Shown piece after piece: positions 7,775 to 16,619 of a stretch of DNA of 64,000 nt. The first letter of the stretch is position 1; each line of letters begins with the position of its first letter. The DNA is from Gallibacterium melopsittaci. Its GTDB lineage: Bacteria > Pseudomonadota > Gammaproteobacteria > Enterobacterales > Pasteurellaceae. Under the pieces are notes generated by a model. That model did not search any database. It saw only the letters and a list, made by a program, of their open reading frames with translations, and had not been told where the DNA came from. The translations under genes were made by a program, and so were the position numbers. Location: positions 1-64,000 of the forward strand of contig NZ_JBHLWA010000008.1 of NCBI RefSeq assembly GCF_042433085.1, written 5' to 3'.

Positions 7775-9135
7775 TTTCCAATACAAAAAGAACTGAAAAT
7801 ATTACCGAGTAAATCATCTGAAGTGAATTCCCCAGTAATTTCACTTAATGCGTTTTGTGCCATTTTTAATTCTTCTGCTAATAATTCACCAGCATAGAAT
7901 TGAGTGAGTTGGACGTGACCACATTGTAAGTGTTCAGCTGCTTGATTTAATGCCTCTAAATGACGGCGGCGTGCAAGGAAACCACCTTCAGTCACAGTCT
8001 GATATCCAATACTCTCTTTAAGATGCTCTTTGAGTAATTGAATCCCTTGTTGTGTTTTTGCCGATAAGGTAACAGTAGTATAACCATTTTCTAATGAAAT
8101 ACCCTTTGTTTCACCACTCAGATCTGCTTTATTGCGGATAATCGTTACTGGCATAGATTGCGGTAATTTTGACATAAAGTCAGGCCAGATTTTTTCAGGT
8201 AAAGTTTCTTTTGTGGTAGTACTATCAAGCATAAATAAGACACGATCAGCTTGTTCAATTTCTTGCCATGCACGTTCAATACCAATCCGTTCTACTTCAT
8301 CAGTAGCTATGCGTAAACCTGCTGTATCAATAATATGCAACGGCATTCCATCTAAATGAATATGTTCGCGTAAGACATCACGAGTCGTTCCTGCAATATC
8401 AGTCACAATCGCTGCTTCTCTACCTGCAAGTGCATTTAATAAGCTAGATTTACCTGCATTTGGTCGCCCTGCAATAACGACTTTCATACCTTCACGCAGT
8501 AAAGATCCTTGCTTAGCTTGTGCTTGTACATTATCGACCTGTTGGATAATTTGGTTTAATAAATTTTCAATTTTACCATCGGCGAGAAAATCAATTTCTT
8601 CATCAGGAAAATCAATCGCCGCTTCAACGTAGGTTCGCAAGTAAATTAATTGATCAACTAATTGGTGAATCTGTTTTGAAAATTCCCCTTGTAATGATTT
8701 TAAGGCAGAACGTGCTGCCTGTTCTGAGCTAGCATCAATCAGATCAGCGATCGCTTCTGCTTGTGCTAAATCGATTTTATCATTTAAAAAAGCCTGTTCA
8801 GAAAATTCACCAGGTCGAGCTAAACGTACGCCATGAATTTGTAGTATACGTTTTAATAAAATATCGAGAATAACTTGCCCACCATGTCCTTGTAGCTCTA
8901 GAACATCTTCACCAGTAAAAGAATTCGGTGCTTTAAAGAAGAGGGCGATACCCTGATCAAGAATTGTTCCATCACTATCTTTAAAAGGTAAATAATCTGC
9001 CATTCTCGGTTTCGGGCATTTCCCTAAAACCTGCTGTGCGACTTCACTCGCCAGAGGTCCTGAAATACGTAAAATACCGATTCCTCCACGACCTGGAGGA
9101 GTTGCTTGTGCAACAATTGTTTCTGTTTGTACCAT
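7771..9135 (-). CDS. mnmE: tRNA uridine-5-carboxymethylaminomethyl modification GTPase
   Basis: With MnmG this GTPase builds the cmnm5 modification on wobble uridine 34 of several tRNAs. The 454-residue protein has an N-terminal folate-binding domain (ATPPGRGGIGILRISGP), helical segments, an inserted Ras-like G domain (GRPNAGKSSLLNAL, DIAGTTRD, DTAGLR, NKAD) and the invariant C-terminal CIGK, whose cysteine is needed for catalysis. It is the last gene of the conserved rpmH-rnpA-yidD-yidC-mnmE cluster. A hairpin separates it from yidC. Confidence 0.97.
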   Translation of the reverse strand: MVQTETIVAQATPPGRGGIGILRISGPLASEVAQQVLGKCPKPRMADYLPFKDSDGTILDQGIALFFKAPNSFTGEDVLELQGHGGQVILDILLKRILQIHGVRLARPGEFSEQAFLNDKIDLAQAEAIADLIDASSEQAARSALKSLQGEFSKQIHQLVDQLIYLRTYVEAAIDFPDEEIDFLADGKIENLLNQIIQQVDNVQAQAKQGSLLREGMKVVIAGRPNAGKSSLLNALAGREAAIVTDIAGTTRDVLREHIHLDGMPLHIIDTAGLRIATDEVERIGIERAWQEIEQADRVLFMLDSTTTKETLPEKIWPDFMSKLPQSMPVTIIRNKADLSGETKGISLENGYTTVTLSAKTQQGIQLLKEHLKESIGYQTVTEGGFLARRRHLEALNQAAEHLQCGHVQLTQFYAGELLAEELKMAQNALSEITGEFTSDDLLGNIFSSFCIGK

Positions 9136-9173
9136 AGTTATTTTTACTAAATGAATTCAGTTTTGCATAAATT

Positions 9174-9199
9174 TAAGGCATCTTGTAGAAGATGCCTTA
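9174..9199 (-). terminator. Hairpin downstream of yidC
   Basis: TAAGGCATCTT-GTAG-AAGATGCCTTA is a perfect 11-bp stem 12 bp beyond the yidC stop and 38 bp before the mnmE start. The following minus-strand bases (AAATTTATGC) are a poor U-tract, so this may be a partial terminator or RNA-stabilising stem rather than a full stop. Confidence 0.55.
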
Positions 9200-9211
9200 T
9201 TTGTTTAAATC

Positions 9212-10843
9212 TTATTTTTTACGTGTATGTAAACCTTTCTTCTCCAAGCCTCGATAAATAAGTTGCTGCTGGATAATGGTAATGACGTTAGATACCACCC
9301 AGTAAAGCACTAGACCTGAAGGGAACCAAAGGAAGAAGAAAGTAAACATTACTGGCATAAATGTCATCACTTTTTGTTGCATAGGATCTGCAACAGGTGT
9401 TGGCGACATTTTTTGTAATAAGAACATAGATGCACCCATTAATAACGGTAGGATGTAATATGGATCTTGTGCAGACAAGTCTTGAATCCAACCAAAGAAT
9501 GGCGCGTGTCGTAATTCTACTGCTTCTAAGAAAGTCCAATATAACGCGATAAAAATTGGCATTTGTAGAATTAATGGTAAGCAGCCACCAAGCGGATTTA
9601 CTTTTTCTTCTTTATAAAGCTTCATCATCGCTTGACTCATTGCTTGACGGTCTTCACCAAAACGTTCACGTAATTCTTGAATTTTTGGTTGTAACATTCG
9701 CATTTTAGCCATTGAGGTATATTGTGCTTTTGTTAAAGGATAAAGAATTGCTTTAACTACAATAGTTACCCCAATAATTGCAAGACCCCAGTTTTGTACA
9801 AGGTTGTGAATGATTTGTAATAATTTAAAGAGTGGTTTAGCGATAAACCATGCCCAACCGTAATCTACGGTTAAATCAAGGTGCGGTGCAGCAGTTTCCA
9901 TTTGGTTTTGTAATTTAGGACCAACCCAAAGCTGGCTTTTAATCGTATCTGTAGCACCGCTAGCAATCGTTGTCATTGGACCACGATAGCCGATATAAGC
10001 AAAATTACCTTGCGTTGAACTATAAAGTTGGTTTTCAGCATCTTGGTTAGGGATCCAAGCAGATGCAAAATAGTGTTGTAAAACAGCAGCCCAACCTTGT
10101 TTAGTTTTAATGTCTAAATTTGCTTTCTTCATATCATCAAACGAATATTTTTTATAGTTCGTATCCGCAGAAGAATAAGCACCACCTGTATAGGTTGGCA
10201 TTGCGATGTTACCTGAGCTTTCTACTAATGTATGTTTTAGTTGTGCATAAGGTTGAACTTGAATTGGTGCAGCAGTGGTGTTGTTGATTTCAAAGTTAAC
10301 TTTTACATCATAGCTATCACGTGTTAGCGTGAATACTTTACGATAAGTAATGCCGTCTTTAGTAAACGTAAATGGAACAGTAAGTTCGTTTTGTCCCTCT
10401 GCTAAAGTGAAATGATCACCATCTACTTGATAATCTGCACGACCAGAAACATTATCACTGCCATTTGGTCCAATTAAACCACTTTGTGCAATATAAACGT
10501 GTTCAGGTGTATTTTTTAACAATGAAAATGGGGTATTTGAGTGTAATTCTGCACCATATTTTAATAATTGTGCTTCAATAACATCACCACCAAGGGTATC
10601 AACTTTTAAACGTAATACATCACTTTCAATCGTGATAATACGTCCTTGTTGACGGTTATTGGTTATATCCTGAATAGCACTGTTACTACTTGCTGGAGTA
10701 TCAGTTTGAGTAACTTGAGTTTGCGTTTGTGCTTGTTGGTTTTGTTGAGCTAATTGCGGATTGTTATCAATTTCCCATTGTTGATAGATAAGAAATGAAA
10801 TAAACAATAACGCAATGACAAGTAAACTACGTCTTGAATCCAT
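9212..10843 (-). CDS. yidC: Membrane protein insertase YidC (Oxa1 family)
   Basis: Inserts and folds inner-membrane proteins alone or with SecYEG. The 543-residue Gram-negative form has an N-terminal membrane anchor (SLLVIALLFISFLIYQQW) and a large periplasmic beta-rich domain. The C-terminal Oxa1-like core of about five membrane segments includes the cytoplasmic loop (TKAQYTSMAKMRMLQPKIQ) and GGCLPLILQMPIFIALY. The protein ends with a basic tail. It overlaps the yidD stop by one base, so the genes are probably translationally coupled. Confidence 0.98.
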   Translation of the reverse strand: MDSRRSLLVIALLFISFLIYQQWEIDNNPQLAQQNQQAQTQTQVTQTDTPASSNSAIQDITNNRQQGRIITIESDVLRLKVDTLGGDVIEAQLLKYGAELHSNTPFSLLKNTPEHVYIAQSGLIGPNGSDNVSGRADYQVDGDHFTLAEGQNELTVPFTFTKDGITYRKVFTLTRDSYDVKVNFEINNTTAAPIQVQPYAQLKHTLVESSGNIAMPTYTGGAYSSADTNYKKYSFDDMKKANLDIKTKQGWAAVLQHYFASAWIPNQDAENQLYSSTQGNFAYIGYRGPMTTIASGATDTIKSQLWVGPKLQNQMETAAPHLDLTVDYGWAWFIAKPLFKLLQIIHNLVQNWGLAIIGVTIVVKAILYPLTKAQYTSMAKMRMLQPKIQELRERFGEDRQAMSQAMMKLYKEEKVNPLGGCLPLILQMPIFIALYWTFLEAVELRHAPFFGWIQDLSAQDPYYILPLLMGASMFLLQKMSPTPVADPMQQKVMTFMPVMFTFFFLWFPSGLVLYWVVSNVITIIQQQLIYRGLEKKGLHTRKK

Positions 10844-11106
10844 TATTTTTTTCTCTGTGGTTTATGATTATCAATAGGTGGCACAGGGTCATACCCTGAT
10901 GAACCAAAAGGATGACATTTTAATATACGCTTCACAGTAAGCCAACCCCCTTTTATCACTCCGTGTAGTTGAATTGCTTCTATACCATATTGAGAACAAG
11001 TTGGCGTGAAGCGACAACGTGGACCAATTAATGGACTAATAAAGAGCTGATACAAGCGGATTAACCCAATTAAGATTTTTTTGAGAAACGTAGATGTCGT
11101 TGCCAT
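10843..11106 (-). CDS. yidD: Membrane protein insertion efficiency factor YidD
   Basis: Small membrane-associated protein thought to help YidC-dependent insertion. The 87 residues contain the family signature PLIGPRCRFTPTCSQYGIEAI with its paired cysteines and KCHPFGSSGYDPVP. Its start lies inside the rnpA reading frame (37-bp overlap) and its stop shares a base with the yidC start, a compaction common to this cluster in gammaproteobacteria. Confidence 0.95.
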   Translation of the reverse strand: MATTSTFLKKILIGLIRLYQLFISPLIGPRCRFTPTCSQYGIEAIQLHGVIKGGWLTVKRILKCHPFGSSGYDPVPPIDNHKPQRKK

Positions 11107-11429
11107 AATTTATCCAACGCTTTAAATAACAACGCATTATCTAATTCGCCTATCCCTTTACGTGCAATAATAATAAAGTCATAACTTGGTAATTGGTGTT
11201 GTTGTAAACGGAAACTTTCACGACAAACACGTTTAATTCGATTACGTTGATTAGCACGCTTTACATATTTTTTGGCAACAGTTAAACCTAATCGAGGATG
11301 TTGGAGTGTATTGGGACGAGCAATAATAGAAATTTCAGGTAAAGAAGCCCTGAAAGGTTGTTGAAATACGAAGTTAAATTGAACGGGAGTTAGCAGACGT
11401 AACTCCCTTGAAAATCCTAGCTTAGACAC
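11070..11429 (-). CDS. rnpA: Ribonuclease P protein component
   Basis: Basic protein subunit of RNase P that assists the catalytic RNA in maturing tRNA 5' ends. The 119-residue product begins with GTG, as in Escherichia coli (start MSKLGFSRELRLLTP), and carries the RNR-type motif KRANQRNRIKRVCRESFR. It follows rpmH by 15 bp, and its 3' end overlaps yidD by 37 bp, the standard arrangement. Confidence 0.96.
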   Translation of the reverse strand: MSKLGFSRELRLLTPVQFNFVFQQPFRASLPEISIIARPNTLQHPRLGLTVAKKYVKRANQRNRIKRVCRESFRLQQHQLPSYDFIIIARKGIGELDNALLFKALDKLWQRHLRFSKKS

Positions 11430-11444
11430 TCGTGGATCAGCAGA

Positions 11445-11579
11445 TTATGCACTTAAACGTGCACGACCTTTAGCACGGCGACGAGCTAAAACTTGGCGAC
11501 CTTTTTTAGTTGCCATACGAGCACGGAAACCGTGAGTGCGGCTACGTTTTAATACAGAAGGTTGGAAAGTACGTTTCAT
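11445..11579 (-). CDS. rpmH: 50S ribosomal protein L34
   Basis: The reverse strand encodes a 44-residue, extremely basic protein starting MKRTFQPSVLKRSRTHGFRA and ending in RAKGRARLSA, the near-invariant L34 sequence. It is the first gene of the rpmH-rnpA-yidD-yidC cluster and diverges from dnaA. It is easily missed because of its size. Confidence 0.98.
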   Translation of the reverse strand: MKRTFQPSVLKRSRTHGFRARMATKKGRQVLARRRAKGRARLSA

Positions 11580-11926
11580 TTTCTAATCTACCTAATAAAT
11601 TGACGTTTTAATACAAATTAAAGGCATAACTCAAATGTACTTTGAGTAAAGCCATAGATATTAAAACAAAAAGTTACAATAAAAAGAGGACGCAATTCTA
11701 ATCAGAAATTTGCTTTTCGTCAAATAGATAAACAGAAAAATTCACTTTTTATCACTTCGCATCGTAGAAAACAGAATGTTCGCAACCTTAGTGTTTGAAG
11801 ATGATAAAAAACTCCTCGAGAAAAATTGATCTTTTGGGAAGATCTTAATCCGAGTTTATTGTATGATAACCATCGGTTTTAGATGGATCATTGAAAATTT
11901 TTGATAACAATTAGCATAACATACCT
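11580..11926. other. Intergenic region between divergent rpmH and dnaA
   Basis: 347 bp without a gene, expected to hold the rpmH and dnaA promoters. I saw no perfect DnaA box (TTATCCACA) and no clustered AT-rich 13-mers, so there is no sign of the replication origin here. The notable element is a nested inverted repeat at 11809-11857: AAACTC pairs with GAGTTT outside, and GATCTT pairs with AAGATC (11828-11844) inside. It lies 70 bp before the dnaA start, in the probable mRNA leader. The dnaA start has only a weak ribosome binding site. Confidence 0.5.
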
Positions 11927-13288
11927 ATGGAACAGCACAGATTATCTTCTCTTTGGCAAAGTTGCCTTTTACAGCTGCAAGATAAAATTAGCCAGCTTGA
12001 CTTCAGCACTTGGATTCGTCCACTACAAGCAGATATTTCAGAAAATACAATGGTACTTTATGCGCCAAATCGATTTGTGCGTGATTGGGTGCAAGATAAA
12101 TATTTAGCCCAAATTGAAGAAATTGTTCATTTTTTAACTGCGGATCCTCAATTTAGTGTGCGAGTTCGTGAAGGAACTCGCCCTGTTAAAGAAGCAGTTC
12201 CAATAATGGGAGTAGTACAAACTGGTGAGACTGTTCAACCTGTAAGCAATCAAACAGGTAAATTTAAAACGAATTTAAATCCTAAGTATGAATTTCATAA
12301 TTTCGTACAAGGTAAATCTAACCAATTAGCCCGTGTTGTAGCACAAAAAGTAGCAGAAAAAATTGGCGATGAAGGTTATAACCCTCTCTTTTTATATGGT
12401 GGCACTGGATTAGGCAAAACTCACTTATTGCACGCGATTGGTAATGGAATCTTGAAAAATAAACCAGATGCTAAAGTGGTTTATATCCATTCTGAACGTT
12501 TTGTACAAGAATTGGTTAAAGCGTTAAAAACAGAAAGTATTGATAAATTTAAAAAATTCTATCGTTCATTAGATGCGTTATTAATTGATGATATTCAATT
12601 TTTTGCAGGTAAAGAAGGTTCACAAGAGGAATTTTTCCATACTTTCAATAGCTTATTTGAAGGTGGCAGACAGATCATTTTAACCTCGGATCGTTATCCA
12701 AAAGAGATTGATAAAATCGAAGAACGGCTAAAATCTCGTTTTAACTGGGGGTTAAGTGTAGCGATTGAACCGCCAGAGTTGGAAACACGGGTAGCTATTT
12801 TATTGAAGAAAGCAGAAGAGAGTAATATTGTCTTGCCTGAAGAAGTGGCATTTTTTATTGGACAAAAATTACGAACTAATGTGCGTGAATTAGAAGGTGC
12901 ATTAAACCGAGTAAGTGCTAATGCTAATTTTACGGGGCAACCAATTACTATCGATTTTGTGCGTGAAACACTAAAAGATATGTTGGCAGTACATGATCGT
13001 TCAGTGACGCTAGATAATATTCAAAAAGTGGTGGCGGAACGCTATCGGATTAAAGTGGCTGATTTAAAGTCGAAAAGCAAGGCACGCTCGGTTGTACGTC
13101 CTCGTCAAATGGCGATGGCATTAGCGAAAGAATTAACTAATCATAGTTTGCCAGAAATCGGGCGAGCATTTGGCGATCGTGATCATACAACAGTATTACA
13201 TGCATGTCGTAAGATCGCCGAATTACGTGATTCAGACAATAATACCAGTGAAGATTATGCAAATCTGATCAGAACATTATCAACTTAA
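11927..13288 (+). CDS. dnaA: Chromosomal replication initiator protein
   Basis: AAA+ ATPase that melts oriC and also acts as a transcription factor. The 453-residue protein has an N-terminal interaction domain, a short linker near residues 85-115, Walker A GGTGLGKTHLLHA, Walker B LLIDDIQFF, and the C-terminal DNA-binding signature GDRDHTTVLHACRKI. The linker is short, as in other Pasteurellaceae. It starts the dnaA-dnaN-recF operon, with dnaN 9 bp downstream. Confidence 0.98.
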   Translation: MEQHRLSSLWQSCLLQLQDKISQLDFSTWIRPLQADISENTMVLYAPNRFVRDWVQDKYLAQIEEIVHFLTADPQFSVRVREGTRPVKEAVPIMGVVQTGETVQPVSNQTGKFKTNLNPKYEFHNFVQGKSNQLARVVAQKVAEKIGDEGYNPLFLYGGTGLGKTHLLHAIGNGILKNKPDAKVVYIHSERFVQELVKALKTESIDKFKKFYRSLDALLIDDIQFFAGKEGSQEEFFHTFNSLFEGGRQIILTSDRYPKEIDKIEERLKSRFNWGLSVAIEPPELETRVAILLKKAEESNIVLPEEVAFFIGQKLRTNVRELEGALNRVSANANFTGQPITIDFVRETLKDMLAVHDRSVTLDNIQKVVAERYRIKVADLKSKSKARSVVRPRQMAMALAKELTNHSLPEIGRAFGDRDHTTVLHACRKIAELRDSDNNTSEDYANLIRTLST

Positions 13289-13297
13289 GGTGGACAT

Positions 13298-14398
13298 ATG
13301 CAATTTATCGTAGCAAGAGAAAATTTATTAAAACCTTTACAGCAAGTATGCGGTGTTTTAAGTAGTCGTCCATCTTTGCCTGTATTAAATAATATTTTGG
13401 TGAAAATTGCAGGCGATCGTTTGACGTTAACTGGATCAGATCTTGAAGTAGAACTTTCTACTTTTGTGCAATTAACTTCCTCTAGTGAGGATGGCGTATT
13501 TACGATCCCAGCACGCAAATTCTTAGATATTTGCCGTTCATTAAATGATGATGCTGAAATTACCGTAAATTATGAAAATGATCGTGTATTAGTTACCGCT
13601 GAACGTAGTAAATTTAATTTAGCGACTTTGCCAGCAGATAGTTATCCAAATCTGACACAGCTAGATATTGATGTCGAATTTAGTTTGGAACAATCCGTGT
13701 TACGCCGAGTAATGGAAGCAACGCAATTTTCTATGGCGAATCAAGATGCCCGTTATTTCTTAAATGGGATGAAATTTGAAACTGAAAGTAATGTGTTAAG
13801 AACGGTGGCAACAGATGGACACCGTTTAGCGGTTTGTGGAATTCAATTAGCACAAAATGTGCCAGATTACGCGATTATCGTGCCACGCAAAGGGGTAATT
13901 GAATTAATGCGGTTATTGGATAGTAACAGTGAAAACGCACATATCCGTATGGGGCAAAATAATATCCAAGTGCATCTCAATAATGTGATTTTTACCTCTA
14001 AGCTCATTGATGGTCGTTTCCCTGATTATCGCCGAGTATTACCACGCAATGCAGATCGTATTTTAGAAGTGGATTGGAACTCATTAAAGCAGGCTTGTGT
14101 TCGAGCAGCAATTTTATCTAATGAACGTTTCCGTGGTGTACGTTTAATTATTGAAGCAAATCAATTAAAAATCTTAGCGCAAAATCCAGATCAGGAAGAA
14201 GCAGAAGAAGTGATCGATGTTAGTTATACAGGTGAACCAATGGAAGTGGGTTTCAATGTAAGCTATATCCTTGATGTACTCAATGCGTTGAAATGTAAAT
14301 CTGTGCGTATTCGTTTAACGGATGCAACTTCCAGTTGTTTAATGGAAGATTGTGAAGAAAGCAATGCAGAATATGTGATTATGCCAATGCGTCTGTAG
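13298..14398 (+). CDS. dnaN: DNA polymerase III beta sliding clamp
   Basis: Ring-shaped processivity factor that tethers replicative and repair polymerases to DNA. The 366-residue length and three repeated clamp folds match the family. The C-terminal end (ESNAEYVIMPMRL) is the canonical last strand and peptide-binding region. A good ribosome binding site, AAGGTGG, lies in the 9-bp gap after dnaA. recF begins 2 bp after its stop. Confidence 0.98.
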   Translation: MQFIVARENLLKPLQQVCGVLSSRPSLPVLNNILVKIAGDRLTLTGSDLEVELSTFVQLTSSSEDGVFTIPARKFLDICRSLNDDAEITVNYENDRVLVTAERSKFNLATLPADSYPNLTQLDIDVEFSLEQSVLRRVMEATQFSMANQDARYFLNGMKFETESNVLRTVATDGHRLAVCGIQLAQNVPDYAIIVPRKGVIELMRLLDSNSENAHIRMGQNNIQVHLNNVIFTSKLIDGRFPDYRRVLPRNADRILEVDWNSLKQACVRAAILSNERFRGVRLIIEANQLKILAQNPDQEEAEEVIDVSYTGEPMEVGFNVSYILDVLNALKCKSVRIRLTDATSSCLMEDCEESNAEYVIMPMRL

Positions 14399-14400
14399 TT

Positions 14401-15471
14401 ATGGCTTTATCTCAACTCAATATTCAACATTTTAGAAATCTTAAAGCCGTGAGTTTAGCCTTAAACTCAGGCTTTAATTTTTTGATTGGACATAATGGCA
14501 GTGGGAAAACGAGTCTTTTAGAAGCGATCTATTTTTTAGGGCATGGACGTTCCTTTAAAAGTTCTGTGATCAGTCGAGTGATTCAGTATGAACAAACTGC
14601 GTTTACGCTATATGCAAAGATAGAAGATCAACAAGCAAGCTGGTCAGTTGGATTACAGAAAACTCGCCAAGGTGAAAGTACGATTCGGATTAATGGTGAA
14701 GATGGTAATAAAATTTCTGATTTAGCCCATCTCTTGCCAATGCAATTAATTACCCCTGAAGGACTTACTTTAATTAATGGTGGACCAAGTTATCGCCGAG
14801 CATTTCTGGATTGGGGACTATTTCATCTTGAACCAAACTTTCATCAGTTATGGTCAATGATGAATCGCTTGTTGAAACAACGTAATGCGGCATTACAGCA
14901 AGTCAATGAATATGCCCAAATTAAGATTTGGGATCAGCAGTTGCAGCAGATCGCACATCAAATTAGTACTTGGCGTGAGCAGTATGCCGAAACATTAAAG
15001 GCAGAAATTGAGGCGACTTGTCGGCTATTTTTGCCTGAAGTCGAAATTGATACCCAGTTTTATCAAGGCTGGACGAAAGATCAAGATTATGCAGAGGTTT
15101 TGGCAGCAAATTTTCAACGTGATCAAGCAGTTGGTTACACGATGTCAGGACCACAACGAGCGGATTTTAAATTTAAAGCCAATGGTTTGCCAGCAGAAGA
15201 TATTCTTTCTCGTGGGCAGTTGAAATTATTAATGTGTGCCTTGCGCTTAGCACAAGGTGAACATTTAATGCGTGAGCAACAACGGCGTTGTATTTTTTTA
15301 ATTGATGATTTTGCTTCAGAATTGGATCCGAATAAACGAGCATTATTGGCACAGCGTCTTAAAGAAAGCCAATCGCAAGTGATTATTACCGCCATTACCC
15401 CTGAACAACTCCAACAACCTCATTGGCAAGAAGGAGCTACTTTTTATTTGCAGAATGGGGAAATTGTGTAG
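14401..15471 (+). CDS. recF: DNA replication and repair protein RecF
   Basis: SMC-like ATPase that loads RecA at single-strand gaps with RecO and RecR. The 356-residue protein has Walker A GHNGSGKTSLLEAIY at residues 30-44, the family motif FLGHGRSFK, the ABC-type signature SRGQLK and Walker B IFLIDDFASELD. It is translationally close to dnaN. gyrB, often next in other bacteria, is absent here; the next gene is rluC on the other strand, as in related genomes with rearranged order. Confidence 0.97.
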   Translation: MALSQLNIQHFRNLKAVSLALNSGFNFLIGHNGSGKTSLLEAIYFLGHGRSFKSSVISRVIQYEQTAFTLYAKIEDQQASWSVGLQKTRQGESTIRINGEDGNKISDLAHLLPMQLITPEGLTLINGGPSYRRAFLDWGLFHLEPNFHQLWSMMNRLLKQRNAALQQVNEYAQIKIWDQQLQQIAHQISTWREQYAETLKAEIEATCRLFLPEVEIDTQFYQGWTKDQDYAEVLAANFQRDQAVGYTMSGPQRADFKFKANGLPAEDILSRGQLKLLMCALRLAQGEHLMREQQRRCIFLIDDFASELDPNKRALLAQRLKESQSQVIITAITPEQLQQPHWQEGATFYLQNGEIV

Positions 15472-15489
15472 CCGAATTTTTAAATCCAA

Positions 15490-15509
15490 CTTTAGGTCGA
15501 AACCTAAAG
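15490..15509. terminator. Hairpin after recF
   Basis: CTTTAGGT-CGAA-ACCTAAAG is a perfect 8-bp stem with a stable CGAA tetraloop, 18 bp after the recF stop. No proper T-run follows (GCTAAAATTTAG), so it is either a weak terminator or a 3'-end stabiliser. Confidence 0.45.
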
Positions 15510-15544
15510 CTAAAATTTAGTGAAAAATAAACTAACATTTAATT

Positions 15545-15635
15545 AAGCTGACGTTGTCAACAAACTAATGTTGGATAGTTGGATAAGCGCTAACCTACAC
15601 CTATTCTTAAAATTATCCTTATTAGCAGTCAGCTT
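15545..15635. repeat. Imperfect 91-bp palindrome between recF and rluC
   Basis: AAGCTGAC at 15545-15552 is the exact reverse complement of GTCAGCTT at 15628-15635. Inside, GGATAA (15581-15586) complements TTATCC (15613-15618), and the centre contains AGCGCT. The arrangement resembles a small non-autonomous element or a large transcript-end hairpin between convergent genes. No coding potential is seen. Confidence 0.4.
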
Positions 15636-15638
15636 TAA

Positions 15639-16619
15639 CTAGGAATATTGAGTTAAGTTTCTTAATTGTACTAACAACTGCTTACACGCTTTATCCAATG
15701 GTGCTTGAACAACCATTTCCTCTCCGCTTTTAGGGTGAGTAAAACGAATGGAGTAAGCGTGTAAAAAAAGTCGCTGTAAGCCAAATGGTGCAAGTTGTTG
15801 ATCAAATTCCTTGTTACCGTATTTGCTATCAAACGCAATTGGATGTCCAGCATATTGTGTATGTACCCGAATTTGATGTGTTCGACCTGTAACAGGAGAG
15901 GCTTTCACTAACGTTGCAAAACTAAAACGTTCTTCTACCCTAAAACGGGTTTCAGATGGCTTGCCTTGATCGCTGACTTTAACAATACGTTCGCCACTAG
16001 ATAATTCATTCTTTAATAGCGGTGCTTTGATCACTTTGCAGTGTGATTGCCATTCACCTCTAACTAATGCCAAATAATCTTTTTGGATTGTTTTTTCACG
16101 TAACTGCTCATGCAAATTGCGTAAGGCAGAACGTTTTTTCGCAACCAATAAAATCCCTGAAGTATCACGGTCTAAACGGTGTACCAGTTCGAGAAATTTT
16201 GCTTGTGGACGTAAAGCGCGTAATGCTTCGATTACCCCAAAACTTAAACCGCTGCCACCATGTACCGCAATACCAGAAGGCTTATTGATTATTAGGAGTT
16301 GATCATCTTCAAATAAGATTTGTTGTTCTAGTTCACTCACTTTATTAAGTTTGGTGGAAACGGGAACAGTGTCGGTTTTTTCACTCACTCTTACTGGTGG
16401 GATTCGCACTATATCACCCGCTTGTAATTTATATTCAGGTTTGACTCGACCTTTATTTACCCGTACTTCACCTTTACGAATAATGCGATAGATTAAACTT
16501 TTGGGTACACCTTTTAATTTGGCTAATAAATAATTATCGATGCGTTGTTGATCCTCATCGCTTTCAATCGTCACAAAACGGACATTCGCATTAATTACAT
16601 TATTTTCAGAATGACTCAT
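15639..16619 (-). CDS. rluC: 23S rRNA pseudouridine(955/2504/2580) synthase
   Basis: Converts three uridines of 23S rRNA to pseudouridine. The 326-residue protein has an N-terminal S4 RNA-binding domain (IDNYLLAKLKGVPKSLIYRIIRKGEVRVN), the INKPSGIAVHGG motif, and the active-site motif HRLDRDTSG at about residues 147-155 with the catalytic Asp150. It is divergent from rne across a long leader, as in Escherichia coli, which supports RluC rather than RluD or RluA. Confidence 0.95.
   Translation of the reverse strand: MSHSENNVINANVRFVTIESDEDQQRIDNYLLAKLKGVPKSLIYRIIRKGEVRVNKGRVKPEYKLQAGDIVRIPPVRVSEKTDTVPVSTKLNKVSELEQQILFEDDQLLIINKPSGIAVHGGSGLSFGVIEALRALRPQAKFLELVHRLDRDTSGILLVAKKRSALRNLHEQLREKTIQKDYLALVRGEWQSHCKVIKAPLLKNELSSGERIVKVSDQGKPSETRFRVEERFSFATLVKASPVTGRTHQIRVHTQYAGHPIAFDSKYGNKEFDQQLAPFGLQRLFLHAYSIRFTHPKSGEEMVVQAPLDKACKQLLVQLRNLTQYS

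Noticed and set aside
11580..11926. Possible replication origin next to dnaA
   Set aside because: No cluster of DnaA boxes or AT-rich 13-mers was seen. In several gammaproteobacteria the origin is elsewhere, near mnmG.
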